Assembly (NCBI RefSeq): GCF_900103985.1
Contig: NZ_FNIE01000002.1
Location: forward strand, 372,001-436,000
Origin: Actinacidiphila guanduensis
GTDB taxonomy: Bacteria > Actinomycetota > Actinomycetes > Streptomycetales > Streptomycetaceae
Direction of reading: 5' to 3'
Length of the DNA: 64,000 bases
Each line of letters begins with the position of its first letter. Positions within the stretch are counted from its first letter, which is position 1. This document shows positions 34,474 through 42,623 of this stretch, piece after piece. The position numbers and the translations under genes were made by a program. The notes beneath the pieces were generated by a model. It did no database searches, had not been told where the DNA came from, and was given only the letters and a program-made list of their open reading frames with translations.

Positions 34474-36027
34474 ATGTTCCGAAGCATCACCAAGAAGACG
34501 TCCGCGGCGTCCCGCCCTGCGGCTCGCGGACTCCCTGATCCCAATCGCTGGAAAGCGCTGGTGTTCATCTCGCTGGCCCAGCTGATGGTCGTGCTCGACG
34601 CGACCATCGTGAACATCGCGCTGCCCAGCGCCCAGCACGACCTGCACATCTCCGACGCCAACAAGCAGTGGGTCATCACGGCCTACGCGCTGGCGTTCGG
34701 CGGCCTGCTGCTCTTCGGCGGCCGGCTGGCCGACCTGTGGGGCCGCAAGCGGGCCTTCGTGACCGGCCTGACCGGCTTCGCGCTGGCCTCCGCGCTCGGC
34801 GGCGCCGCCGCGAACGAGGCGATGCTCTTCAGCTCCCGCGCGGCCCAGGGCCTGTTCGGCGCGATGCTCGCGCCCTCGGCGCTGTCGCTGCTGGCCACCA
34901 CGTTCACCGACGCCAAGGAGCGGGCCAAGGCGTTCGGCGTCTTCGGCGCCATCGCGGGCGGCGGCGGCGCGGTCGGCCTGCTGCTCGGCGGTGTGCTCAC
35001 CGAGTACCTCGACTGGCGCTGGACGTTCTTCGTCAACATCCCCTTCGCGGTGATCGCGGCGCTGGGCGCCTGGCTGGTCATCCGCGAGCCCGAGGGCGGG
35101 CGCAACCGCTCGCCGCTGGACGTGCCCGGCGTGGTCCTCTCCACGCTCGGCCTGGTCTCCCTGGTCTACGGCTTCACCCGCGCGGAGACCAGTGGCTGGT
35201 CCGCCGTGTCCACGATCGGCCTGCTGGTCGCCGCTGTGGTGCTGCTCGCCACGTTCGCGCTGGTGGAGTCGCGCACCAAGGCGCCGCTGCTGCCGATGCG
35301 CGTGGTCGCCGACCGCAACCGCGGCGGCACGTACCTCTCGCTGGGCCTGGCCATCATCGGCATGTTCGGCGTGTTCCTCTTCATGACGTACTACCTGCAG
35401 GTGGTGCAGGGGTACTCGGCGATCAGGACCGGCTTCGCGTTCCTGCCGATGGTCGCGGCCTTCGTCACCGGCTCCACGCAGATCGGCGCGCGCCTGGTCA
35501 CCCGGCTGCCCGCACGGGCGCTGATGGCCCCGGGCTTCGCGGTCGCCGCGGTCGCGATGCTGCTGCTGACCCGCCTGTCGGTCGGCGCGTCCTACCCGGG
35601 CGTGATCCTGCCCGGCCTGGTGCTGCTGGGCCTGGGCATGGGCACCGCGTTCATGCCGGCGATGGCGCTGGCCACCTCGGGTGTGCAGCCGCGTGACGCG
35701 GGTGTCGCCTCGGCGATGGTCAACACCTCGCAGCAGGTGGGCGGCGCGATCGGCACCGCGCTGCTGAACACGCTGGCCGCCTCCGCGACGGCCACCTACC
35801 TGGCCTCTCACAAGGCCACGGCCGGCGGCGCCCAGCTGCTGCAGGCCCGGGGCTTGGTGCACGGCTACACCCACGCCATCTGGGTCGCCGTGGCCATCGA
35901 GGCGGCCGCCTCGCTGATCGCCCTCTTCGCGGTCACCGCGGGCCGCCCGGGCTCCACCCGGGTCGCCTCCAGCGACCAGGACGCGAGCGTCCAGGACGAG
36001 CCGGAGATCCCGGTCATCGCCCACTGA
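34474..36027 (+). CDS. MFS drug exporter of the DHA2 (14-TM) family
   Basis: A 517-residue proton-coupled exporter. L-D-A-T-I-V-N-I-A-L-P in helix 1 is the DHA2 motif D1. Motif A is G-G-R-L-A-D-L-W-G-R-K-R and motif C is G-A-I-A-G-G-G-G-A-V-G-L-L-L-G-G. About 14 hydrophobic helices fit the length. The ATG follows GAGGCGG. It is paired with the upstream TetR repressor and followed by a strong terminator. Probable role is multidrug or metabolite export; the substrate cannot be read from sequence. Confidence 0.9.
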   Translation: MFRSITKKTSAASRPAARGLPDPNRWKALVFISLAQLMVVLDATIVNIALPSAQHDLHISDANKQWVITAYALAFGGLLLFGGRLADLWGRKRAFVTGLTGFALASALGGAAANEAMLFSSRAAQGLFGAMLAPSALSLLATTFTDAKERAKAFGVFGAIAGGGGAVGLLLGGVLTEYLDWRWTFFVNIPFAVIAALGAWLVIREPEGGRNRSPLDVPGVVLSTLGLVSLVYGFTRAETSGWSAVSTIGLLVAAVVLLATFALVESRTKAPLLPMRVVADRNRGGTYLSLGLAIIGMFGVFLFMTYYLQVVQGYSAIRTGFAFLPMVAAFVTGSTQIGARLVTRLPARALMAPGFAVAAVAMLLLTRLSVGASYPGVILPGLVLLGLGMGTAFMPAMALATSGVQPRDAGVASAMVNTSQQVGGAIGTALLNTLAASATATYLASHKATAGGAQLLQARGLVHGYTHAIWVAVAIEAAASLIALFAVTAGRPGSTRVASSDQDASVQDEPEIPVIAH

Positions 36028-36050
36028 CCGCGGGCCTTCACCGCACAGAA

Positions 36051-36092
36051 CGGCGACGGCGGGTCCCCCACCAGGGGGCACCCGCCGTCGCC
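36051..36092 (+). terminator. Terminator after the MFS gene
   Basis: CGGCGACGGCGGGTCCCCC pairs with GGGGGCACCCGCCGTCGCCG across a short loop, a stem of about 19 bp with one mismatch. Confidence 0.85.
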
Positions 36093-36204
36093 GTTCCGCG
36101 TTCCCGGGGCTGCGTTCGTGAGCCGTGCGGGTGACGGGGTTTGACACAAGGTCAGCAGACGGGGAAGCTGTTTGCACTGAAAGTCATTTCCAACAAGGAT
36201 CGCC

Positions 36205-37170
36205 GTGAAGATCGCGTTCGTGGGCAAGGGCGGCAGCGGGAAGACCACGCTGGCCGCACTCTTCGCCCGTCACCTGGCTGCCGCGGGCAGCACCGTCGTC
36301 GCTGTGGACGCCGACATCAACCAGCACCTGGGTGTCGCCCTGGGGATGGACGAGGAGGAGGCCGCGGCCGTGCCCCCGCTCGGCGGCCACCTCGCCGAGA
36401 TCAAGGAGTACCTGCGGGGCGGCAACCCGCTCATCGCCTCGGCCGCCGCCATGGTGAAGACCACCCCGCCCGGCCGCGGCTCGCGCCTGCTGGAGCCCGC
36501 CGGCGACGACCCGGTGCACGCGCTCGGCCGGCCCGTCGCCGGCGTGGTGCTGCTGGCCACCGGCGGCTTCGAGGCCGAGGACCTCGGGGTGGCCTGCTAC
36601 CACTCCAAGGTCGGCGCCGTGGAGCTCTACCTGAACCACCTGGTCGACGGCCCCGGCTCCCACGCCGTGGTCGACATGACCGCCGGAGCCGACGCCTTCG
36701 CCTCCGGCCTGTTCACCCGCTTCGACCAGACCTTCCTGGTCGCCGAGCCCACCCGCAAGGGCGTCTCCGTGTACCGGCAGTACCGCGAGTACGCCGCCGA
36801 CTACGGCATCCGGCTCGCCGTGGTCGGCAACAAGGTCGAGGGGCCGCAGGACATCGCGTTCCTGCGCGAGCACGTCGGCGACGACCTGCTGGTCTGCCTG
36901 GAGCACTCCCCGTACGTGCGCGCCCTGGAAAGGGGCCGGACGGCGCCGCTCGCCGACCTGGAGCCCGCCAACACCGCGGCGCTGCGCACCCTGCACGAAG
37001 TGGTCGCCGCCCGTACCAAGGACTGGTCCGCCTTCCAGGAGCACGCGGTGCTCTTCCACCGCCGCAACGCCCTGGCCTGGGCCGACCGCGCCACCGGCGA
37101 GGACCTCGGCCGCCAGATCGACCCCGGCTTCCGGCACGGCCCCCAGGCCCTGCAAGCGGCCCGCGCCTGA
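36205..37170 (+). CDS. CooC/MinD-like P-loop ATPase
   Basis: A 321-residue deviant Walker ATPase. F-V-G-K-G-G-S-G-K-T-T at residues 5-15 has the extra signature lysine; switch I is D-A-D-I-N-Q-H-L-G and a Walker-B-like V-V-D-M-T-A-G-A-D follows. The fold and the D-A-D-I-N element resemble CooC, the nickel-insertion ATPase of carbon monoxide dehydrogenase, but no CODH or hydrogenase gene is nearby. A TTGACA lies 64 nt upstream. The next gene encodes an SCO5389-family protein, and I recall this pairing from other Streptomyces. Role in metal-centre assembly or partner-protein positioning is inference. Confidence 0.8.
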   Translation: MKIAFVGKGGSGKTTLAALFARHLAAAGSTVVAVDADINQHLGVALGMDEEEAAAVPPLGGHLAEIKEYLRGGNPLIASAAAMVKTTPPGRGSRLLEPAGDDPVHALGRPVAGVVLLATGGFEAEDLGVACYHSKVGAVELYLNHLVDGPGSHAVVDMTAGADAFASGLFTRFDQTFLVAEPTRKGVSVYRQYREYAADYGIRLAVVGNKVEGPQDIAFLREHVGDDLLVCLEHSPYVRALERGRTAPLADLEPANTAALRTLHEVVAARTKDWSAFQEHAVLFHRRNALAWADRATGEDLGRQIDPGFRHGPQALQAARA

Positions 37171-37181
37171 GCCGGCGCCCG

Positions 37182-37249
37182 GCCGACTGCCGTATCCGGT
37201 ACGGACGGCGCCCGGTGCGGGTGCCGACTCCCGTGGCCGGTACGGACGG
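37182..37249. repeat. 27-bp direct repeat downstream of the CooC-like gene
   Basis: GCCGACTGCCGTATCCGGTA...CGG (37182-37208) recurs as GCCGACTCCCGTGGCCGGTA...CGG (37223-37249), 41 bp apart, with a third partial copy starting at 37252. Confidence 0.65.
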
Positions 37250-37350
37250 TGGCCGACTCCCGCGCCGGGCAGGAGCCGTGGCCAAGTCCCTTACCTGGTA
37301 CGGGACCTGGTCAACTCCCGCCGTAACCAGACCCATTCACGCCGCCAGGC

Positions 37351-37398
37351 ACTCACGCACTCACGAACCCACGCACCCACGCACTCACGCACTCACGA
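37351..37398 (+). repeat. Six 8-bp tandem repeats just upstream of the ribosome site
   Basis: ACTCACGC/ACTCACGA/ACCCACGC units fill 37351-37398 in perfect 8-bp register and end 2 nt before GGAG of the downstream gene, within its presumptive leader. Confidence 0.85.
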
Positions 37399-37411
37399 AC
37401 GGAGCCCTTCC

Positions 37412-37804
37412 ATGTCGCTCGACGTGTCCCCCGAACTGCTCGCCGAGGCCGAGCGGGGCGAGGTCGACGAAGCCGCCTTCGTCGAGACCGTCCGCACCTC
37501 GCTGCCGTACGCGTACCGGATGATCGCCGACCTCACCCGCACCCTGGAGGCCACCGCCGGGCCCTTCGCCGACAACACCGTGCCGCCCGCCTCCGAGGCC
37601 GAGCGCGGGCAGTTGCTGCGCGCGCTCGCCAGCGACTCGATCCGCGGCAGCCTGGAACGCCACTTCGGGGTGCGGCTCGCCTTCCAGAACTGCCACCGGG
37701 TCGCCGTCTTCCCCCGCGGCACCGAACACGGCGACCCCTACCGCACCTTCACCTCCCCCCGCGCCCAGATCCTCAACCAGTCCCCGGAGCTCCGGGACTG
37801 CTGA
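37412..37804 (+). CDS. SCO5389-family conserved protein
   Basis: A 130-residue protein opening S-L-D-V-S-P-E-L-L and ending L-N-Q-S-P-E-L-R-D-C. It matches my recollection of the Streptomyces SCO5389 family, including F-A-D-N, G-Q-L-L-R-A-L-A-S-D-S-I-R-G and R-L-A-F-Q-N-C-H-R-V-A-V-F. No catalytic motif is evident. It is soluble, with two Cys including the C-terminal residue. The ATG follows GGAGCCC. It lies 241 bp after the CooC-like ATPase with repeats in the spacer, and may work with it. Confidence 0.8.
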   Translation: MSLDVSPELLAEAERGEVDEAAFVETVRTSLPYAYRMIADLTRTLEATAGPFADNTVPPASEAERGQLLRALASDSIRGSLERHFGVRLAFQNCHRVAVFPRGTEHGDPYRTFTSPRAQILNQSPELRDC

Positions 37805-37931
37805 GCCGCGCTCGTCGCCGGAGGAATGGTGCGTGCCCTGCCGAAGCCGCCGGACTCTGCCAGCGCGCCTTCGGGATCGTGCAGTTGACGCCATCGACCG
37901 CAAGTGCTGCACTGCGGGCGAAGGAGATGCG

Positions 37932-39287
37932 TCAGGCGAGAACGCCGCTGCGCGCGGCGAGGCCGCGCAGTTCCATCGACGTGGGACCGGAGACCAGCAG
38001 ACCGGAGATGAGCGACTTGGTCGCCGGGCGCGCGTGGGTCTCCTGCGGAGCGAGCCGTTCGGCGGCCAGCAGAGTGCGGACGCAGTCCGCGCGGCGGCCG
38101 AGACGGTCGTAGGTGACGGCGATGTCGCCCAGGGCACGGGAGCGCCGCTCGACGCTGGGCAGCGCCTTGAGGGAGATCGAGCGTGCCGCGGCGAGTGCTG
38201 CCAGGGGGTCCCCGGCGTGGTTCTCGGCACTGATCCTGTGCAGTCCCACGGTGAGCGGGCTGAAGCCGCCGTAGTGGCGCAGGAGGGTTCCACCGCCGAG
38301 TTCCTCGGCGATGGCCGCGGCCTCGTCGGCGAGCTCTCGCATCCCGTCCCGGTCGCCTCCGCGCGCGAGGGTGTAGCTGGCGCTCTGCACGAGAAGACCG
38401 CGCAGGGCAGCCCCGGGACGGCCGGCGCGGCGCAGGTCGGGGTGGTCGGCGGCGGACAGCGCGATCGAGAGCGCCTCGGAACGCCACCCTGCTTTCCTCG
38501 CCAAAACGGCGAGCTGGCGAGCGGATTCGGCGACGACGAGGGGGTCCTGGGCGGCCTCGGCGAGCTGCCGTGCACGGTCGGCCGCCATCCAGCCGAGCTG
38601 CTGCTCGTCGAGTTTCACGAGCATGCGCGTGGCCAGCAGATAGGTCTCGGCGAGGAGGGAGTACTGGGCGGAGTCGTCGTCGGCGGCGGTCAGCGCGTGG
38701 CCGGCGCGAATCAGGCGCGGCAGGCGAACGGCGAGGGAGGCGTACCGGCAGGCGTCGAAGTCGGCGAGTGCGTGGGCGAAGTCGGCGGGGAGTTTCTCCG
38801 CCGACGGGATCATGGGGGCCGGGCCCAGGCCGAGCATGGCGTCCCGCAGCCGGGTGACCAGCAGCTCTCCGAGCAGGGCCTCGTCGGCCTGTGCGGCTCC
38901 GTTCCCGAGGAGAGGGGTGCCGGCCGCCGAGGCGGCGGTGGCCGCCAGGCCCGCGAGCAACTTCCGTCGGCGCACCGGGTCTTCACCGTCCTCCCCACCG
39001 GATCCACCCAGCCTAGGGGCGGGCAGCCGGGGGAAAGCGCCGGTTGCGCCGATCCGCTGACCGTGTCGAACCTCAGGCCGACGTGCGGGCGGCGCGAGGC
39101 CGACTGCCTGGGGCGGCAGCTCCAGTGCGTCGGCGAAGCGGCGCAGTACGTCGATGTCGGTCATCGGCGAGATGCCGCGCTCGTAGCGGGAAACCTGCGC
39201 TGCGGAGTAGCCGGTCCGCTTGCCGAGTTCGGCCAGGGTCATGCCCTTGGCCTGCCGGGTCTCCCGGATCAGCTCCCCGGGCTTCAC
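37932..39287 (-). CDS. XRE-family regulator with internal Tat-like segment and TPR-like domain
   Basis: About 451 residues. HTH_XRE occupies 4-60 (M-T-L-A-E-L-G-K-R-T-G-Y-S-A-A-Q-V-S-R-Y-E-R-G). Residues 105-134 read V-R-R-R-K-L-L-A-G-L-A-A-T-A-A-S-A-A-G, which looks exactly like a twin-arginine signal but lies internally, and is followed by an alpha-helical TPR-like region to the end. This layout occurs in other actinobacterial XRE-TPR regulators. The GTG at 39287 follows GCGAGG; a longer start at 39419 would run into the divergent promoter. It probably controls the divergent 39527-42752 operon through the palindrome at 39404. Confidence 0.82.
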   Translation of the reverse strand: MKPGELIRETRQAKGMTLAELGKRTGYSAAQVSRYERGISPMTDIDVLRRFADALELPPQAVGLAPPARRPEVRHGQRIGATGAFPRLPAPRLGGSGGEDGEDPVRRRKLLAGLAATAASAAGTPLLGNGAAQADEALLGELLVTRLRDAMLGLGPAPMIPSAEKLPADFAHALADFDACRYASLAVRLPRLIRAGHALTAADDDSAQYSLLAETYLLATRMLVKLDEQQLGWMAADRARQLAEAAQDPLVVAESARQLAVLARKAGWRSEALSIALSAADHPDLRRAGRPGAALRGLLVQSASYTLARGGDRDGMRELADEAAAIAEELGGGTLLRHYGGFSPLTVGLHRISAENHAGDPLAALAAARSISLKALPSVERRSRALGDIAVTYDRLGRRADCVRTLLAAERLAPQETHARPATKSLISGLLVSGPTSMELRGLAARSGVLA

Positions 39288-39403
39288 GACCGCCTCGCGA
39301 CGTGCTGGTGCCTTGTTGACCGCATCGGTACCCCGTTCCCGCCGGTAGCGGAGGCAGTGCCGCCTCGACCGTAACCCTGGGACTGCGCGGTCGACAGACG
39401 GTT

Positions 39404-39416
39404 TGCATGAGATGCA
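39404..39416. promoter_or_regulatory. Palindrome in the XRE/LbH divergent promoter
   Basis: TGCAT-GAG-ATGCA, a perfect 5-bp-arm inverted repeat, in the 239-bp divergent gap between the XRE regulator and the LbH operon; candidate XRE operator. Confidence 0.5.
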
Positions 39417-39526
39417 CACGGCTTTGCAGAGCAGGACAGCGCACCTGCCGCCGGCCCGTCGACATCGGCGACCTTCTTGGGCAGACGGTCCGCAATCGGC
39501 GGACCGCTTCGACTTCGGGGGCTCCC

Positions 39527-40252
39527 ATGCACTCCGTGAACGTCACCCCGTCCATGACGCCGGCGGTCGATGTCCGTCTCAGGCCCGCCTACTACTTCAG
39601 CAGCGAATGCCTCGGCCCGTACGTCACCGGCCTGCTGGAGCGCTGCACCAGCATTTTCGAACTCAAGAAGGCGATGGCCACCGACCTCGCGCACGGAAAC
39701 GCGGGCGTGAGCGACGGACGAGGCGTCGTCGAGAACGGGGCCCTGCTCCAGGGTGAGGTCATCGTGCAGGCCGGGGCCCGGATCGAGGCGGGCGCACGGG
39801 TCATCGGCCCGGTTCTCGTCTGCACGGGCTCCGTCGTCTCCGCGGGAGCGCTCGTGCGCGACCACAGCGTCATCGGTCCGGGCTGCCGGATAGGGTTCGG
39901 CGCCGAGATCACCCGCAGCCTGCTGACCTCGCACGTCTTCGCGAAGCACCCCTGCTTCGTCGGCGACTCGGTGATCGGCCGGCGGGTCAACATCGGCTCC
40001 TTCTGCTCCACCACCGGACTGCGATGCGACCGCGGGCCGGTCGCCGAACCGGCAATCGAGGAGATCACCGTCACCCTCGACGGGCAGCGCATCCCCACCG
40101 GCCAGACCAAGTTCGGCGCAGTCGTCGGCGACGAGGTCGTCCTGCCGGCCGGGAGCGTGCTCTCCCCGGGGACCCTGATCGGCCCCGGCACCGTCATCCA
40201 CCCCCGCGACCACATCGGCGGCTTCCTGCCGGCCGGCTCCCGCGTGCGGTGA
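39527..40252 (+). CDS. Left-handed beta-helix (GlmU C-terminal-like) acyl- or nucleotidyl-transferase-related protein
   Basis: About 241 residues. The core is a hexapeptide-repeat beta-helix (V-I-V-Q-A-G-A-R-I-E-A-G-A-R-V-I-G-P and onwards), with F-V-G-D-S-V-I-G-R-R-V-N-I-G-S-F-C-S-T and a later V-L-P-A-G-S-V-L-S-P-G-T-L. This resembles the acetyltransferase half of GlmU and archaeal sugar-1-phosphate enzymes, but there is no nucleotidyltransferase domain. It probably acylates an amino sugar or nucleotide sugar. The stop overlaps the MurA-like GTG. An alternative ATG lies at 39554. First gene of the divergent operon. Confidence 0.82.
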   Translation: MHSVNVTPSMTPAVDVRLRPAYYFSSECLGPYVTGLLERCTSIFELKKAMATDLAHGNAGVSDGRGVVENGALLQGEVIVQAGARIEAGARVIGPVLVCTGSVVSAGALVRDHSVIGPGCRIGFGAEITRSLLTSHVFAKHPCFVGDSVIGRRVNIGSFCSTTGLRCDRGPVAEPAIEEITVTLDGQRIPTGQTKFGAVVGDEVVLPAGSVLSPGTLIGPGTVIHPRDHIGGFLPAGSRVR

Positions 40253-41595
40253 CGGCCGTGACCCTCGATCCCCCATCCGACGCCACCGTGGACACCGCCC
40301 TTGTACGTGTCACCGGCGGGCGGCCGCTTTCCGGCCGCATCCCGGTGCAGGGCAGCAAGAACATCGCCCTCCACCTCTATGCGGCCTCCCTCCTGGCCGA
40401 CTCGCCGGTCACCTTGTCGGCGGCGCCGGACATCATCGACACCCAGGTGTGCGCGCAGATCTTGCGCCACACCGGCGCCCGAGTAGAGGTCACCGGCGGG
40501 CGGTTCGATGTCATCCCGCCCCGGGACCCCTGGCCGGTCGTCCATGCCGAACTCGGCCGCCGGGTGCGTACGACGGTGGTCCTGGCCGCCGCGGTGCTCG
40601 CCCGCGCCGGACAGGTCGCCTTCCCCTGGCCCGGCGGGGACGCGTTCTGCCCCCGCCTGATCGACCGGCACGTCGCCGCGATGCGGGCAGCAGGTGCGGA
40701 GGTCGTCGCCGACGGCGCCGGGATGCGTGCGCGGTGCGGACCGCGCGGCGTGAAGGCATTCACCGTGGACGTGGACACACCGTACGGGCCGAGCCTGGGC
40801 GCGACCGTGACGGCGATGCTGCTGGCCGCCCGCGCCACCGGCGCCAGCCTGATCACCCACCCGTCCATCGAGCCGGAAGTCACCGAGACCGCGCGCTTCC
40901 TTTCCGAGCGCGGCGTCCGCATCCACTTCGACGACCAGGGCCTGCACGTGGCCGGCAGCGACTGGATCGACGGAGGCGGGTTCGCTGTGGCCGGGGACCG
41001 GATCGAGGCGGCCACCATGGTCATGACCGCTGCCGCGACCGGCGGCCGCGTCCACCTCGACAACATCACCGCCGCAGGCTTCCCCCGCGGGCTCGTGCGC
41101 GTCCTCACCGCGGCCGGGATCGGTCTGAGCGACGCGCCCGACGGCGGCGTGCAAAGCCAATCAAGGGGACCGCTGACCGCCGTCGAGGCCGCCACAGGTC
41201 CGCACCCGGACCTTCCCACCGACACCGCACCACAACTCGCCGCCTTGCTCACCCAGGCGGACGGCACCTCGCTGCTCGGCGAGCGCGTGTATCCCCGCCG
41301 CGACAGCCACGCCGCGGGCCTGCGCTCCTTCGGCGCCGACATCACCACCACCGGTGCGGTGATCCGTATCCGCGGGCCGGTGCGGCTGCACGGCGCAGAT
41401 GTCGAAGCGTCGGACATCCGTGCGGTGACGGCCCTGTTGATCGCCGCTCTCGCCGCCGAGGGCCCCTCTACGATCCGGGGGTTGTACCACCTCCGGCGCG
41501 GCTACGGACACCTGCTGTCCAACCTCGCCACGCTGGGAGCCGACATCACCACCGTCCCCGGAGGCCCTGATGCCCATCCCGTTCACCGCCGATGA
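40249..41595 (+). CDS. MurA-like enolpyruvyl transferase with Asp at the fosfomycin-target position
   Basis: About 448 residues of the EPSP synthase/MurA fold. MurA active-site features are kept: G-S-K-N-I-A-L (Lys22/Asn23), R in C-P-R-L-I-D-R-H (Arg120), L-P-T-D-T-A-P-Q (Asp305) and D-I-R-A (Arg397). The loop P-G-G-D-A-F has Asp where MurA has catalytic Cys115, the residue alkylated by fosfomycin. MurA with Asp here is known to be fosfomycin-insensitive in mycobacteria and chlamydia. It would transfer enolpyruvate from PEP to UDP-GlcNAc or a related nucleotide sugar. GTGA overlap with the LbH gene. A second role in specialised metabolism is possible. Confidence 0.85.
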   Translation: MTAVTLDPPSDATVDTALVRVTGGRPLSGRIPVQGSKNIALHLYAASLLADSPVTLSAAPDIIDTQVCAQILRHTGARVEVTGGRFDVIPPRDPWPVVHAELGRRVRTTVVLAAAVLARAGQVAFPWPGGDAFCPRLIDRHVAAMRAAGAEVVADGAGMRARCGPRGVKAFTVDVDTPYGPSLGATVTAMLLAARATGASLITHPSIEPEVTETARFLSERGVRIHFDDQGLHVAGSDWIDGGGFAVAGDRIEAATMVMTAAATGGRVHLDNITAAGFPRGLVRVLTAAGIGLSDAPDGGVQSQSRGPLTAVEAATGPHPDLPTDTAPQLAALLTQADGTSLLGERVYPRRDSHAAGLRSFGADITTTGAVIRIRGPVRLHGADVEASDIRAVTALLIAALAAEGPSTIRGLYHLRRGYGHLLSNLATLGADITTVPGGPDAHPVHRR

Positions 41596-42607
41596 CGCCG
41601 CCCGCCTCATGGAGACCCTCGAGTCCGTCGTCGCCGACGGCGCCACCCCTGGGGGCGTGATCGCCTTCGGCACCGCGGACGGCACCCCGGAGTACCTCAG
41701 CGCCGGTGTCGTCGCCCCGGAGTGCGGCACCGTGGCACCCACACGGCACACGGTGTACGACATCGCCTCGCTGACCAAGGTCGTCGCGACCTGGCCCCTG
41801 GTCGGCCGCGCGATCCATGACGGCCTGCTCGACCTGGACGGGCCCATCCGCGACTTCCTGCCCGCGATGAACGGCGAGTTGCCCAGCGCCGAGGCGACCG
41901 TGCGCCAACTCCTCGCCCACACCTCGGGACTTCGCGCTTCCACCCGCCTGGACCACTACCGCGGCGCCGAACTGCCCCTGCACGAACTGATGTGCCGCGA
42001 ACCGCTGGACGACGCCCCTGGCACCCACCGTTACATCAACCGCGGGTACATCCTGCTGGGCCTGGCCCTCGCGCACATCCACGACCAGCCCCTCGACGAG
42101 TTGGCAGCGGCCGTGTGGGACGAACTCGGCATGTCCGAAGTGATGTACGGGCCCATCGGCCGCTCCGGTCGGGTCGCTCCGACCGAGCAGCGCATCCCCG
42201 GCGCGCCACGCATCTGGGGTGCCGCGCACGACGACAACGCCGCTCTGCTCGGTGGCGTCGCCGGTCATGCCGGGGTCTTCGCCACCCCGCGCGACCTCGC
42301 CCGGTACGCCCGGCATCTGCTGACCGCCCACGCGGACGCGACCGACGCCGACCTGGGGGAGTGGATGCGCGCCGGCCTCGTTCCGCAGGCCGCCATCGAG
42401 CCGGGCCTGGACCGCGGCCTGTCCTGGATTCTCGCGGCCGGCGGGCGTGTCGCCTACCACCACGGGTTCACCGGGACCAGCCTCTACCTCGCCCTGGACA
42501 GCGGCCGGTACCTGGTGATCTGCACGAACGCCGTGTACCACGGCAACGCCCGCACCCGTATCGCTCCCCTGCGGGCACTCGCACTCAAGACGATTTCCGC
42601 CACGTGA
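41570..42607 (+). CDS. Cytoplasmic serine beta-lactamase-fold protein (class C / esterase-like)
   Basis: A 345-residue protein of the beta-lactamase (class C) fold. The S-x-x-K motif is S-L-T-K, Y-x-N is Y-I-N, and H-H-G-F-T-G serves as the third motif. There is no signal peptide or membrane segment, so unlike periplasmic DD-peptidases it stays in the cytoplasm, as LovD-type acyltransferases and EstB esterases do. The ATG lies 26 nt inside the MurA-like gene with GGAGG ahead of it. In this operon it could hydrolyse or transfer an acyl group on the product of the two upstream enzymes; this is inference. Confidence 0.85.
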   Translation: MPIPFTADDAARLMETLESVVADGATPGGVIAFGTADGTPEYLSAGVVAPECGTVAPTRHTVYDIASLTKVVATWPLVGRAIHDGLLDLDGPIRDFLPAMNGELPSAEATVRQLLAHTSGLRASTRLDHYRGAELPLHELMCREPLDDAPGTHRYINRGYILLGLALAHIHDQPLDELAAAVWDELGMSEVMYGPIGRSGRVAPTEQRIPGAPRIWGAAHDDNAALLGGVAGHAGVFATPRDLARYARHLLTAHADATDADLGEWMRAGLVPQAAIEPGLDRGLSWILAAGGRVAYHHGFTGTSLYLALDSGRYLVICTNAVYHGNARTRIAPLRALALKTISAT

Positions 42608-42623
42608 TCAAGGGAGCGATTCG

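Noticed and set aside
37182..37398. Repeat clusters considered as a CRISPR array
   Set aside because: Units are 8-27 bp and adjacent, without unique spacers of constant length, and no cas gene is present.
41570..42607. Serine hydrolase as a secreted beta-lactamase or DD-peptidase
   Set aside because: No Sec or Tat signal and the start is fixed by GGAGG inside the upstream gene, so periplasmic action is unlikely.
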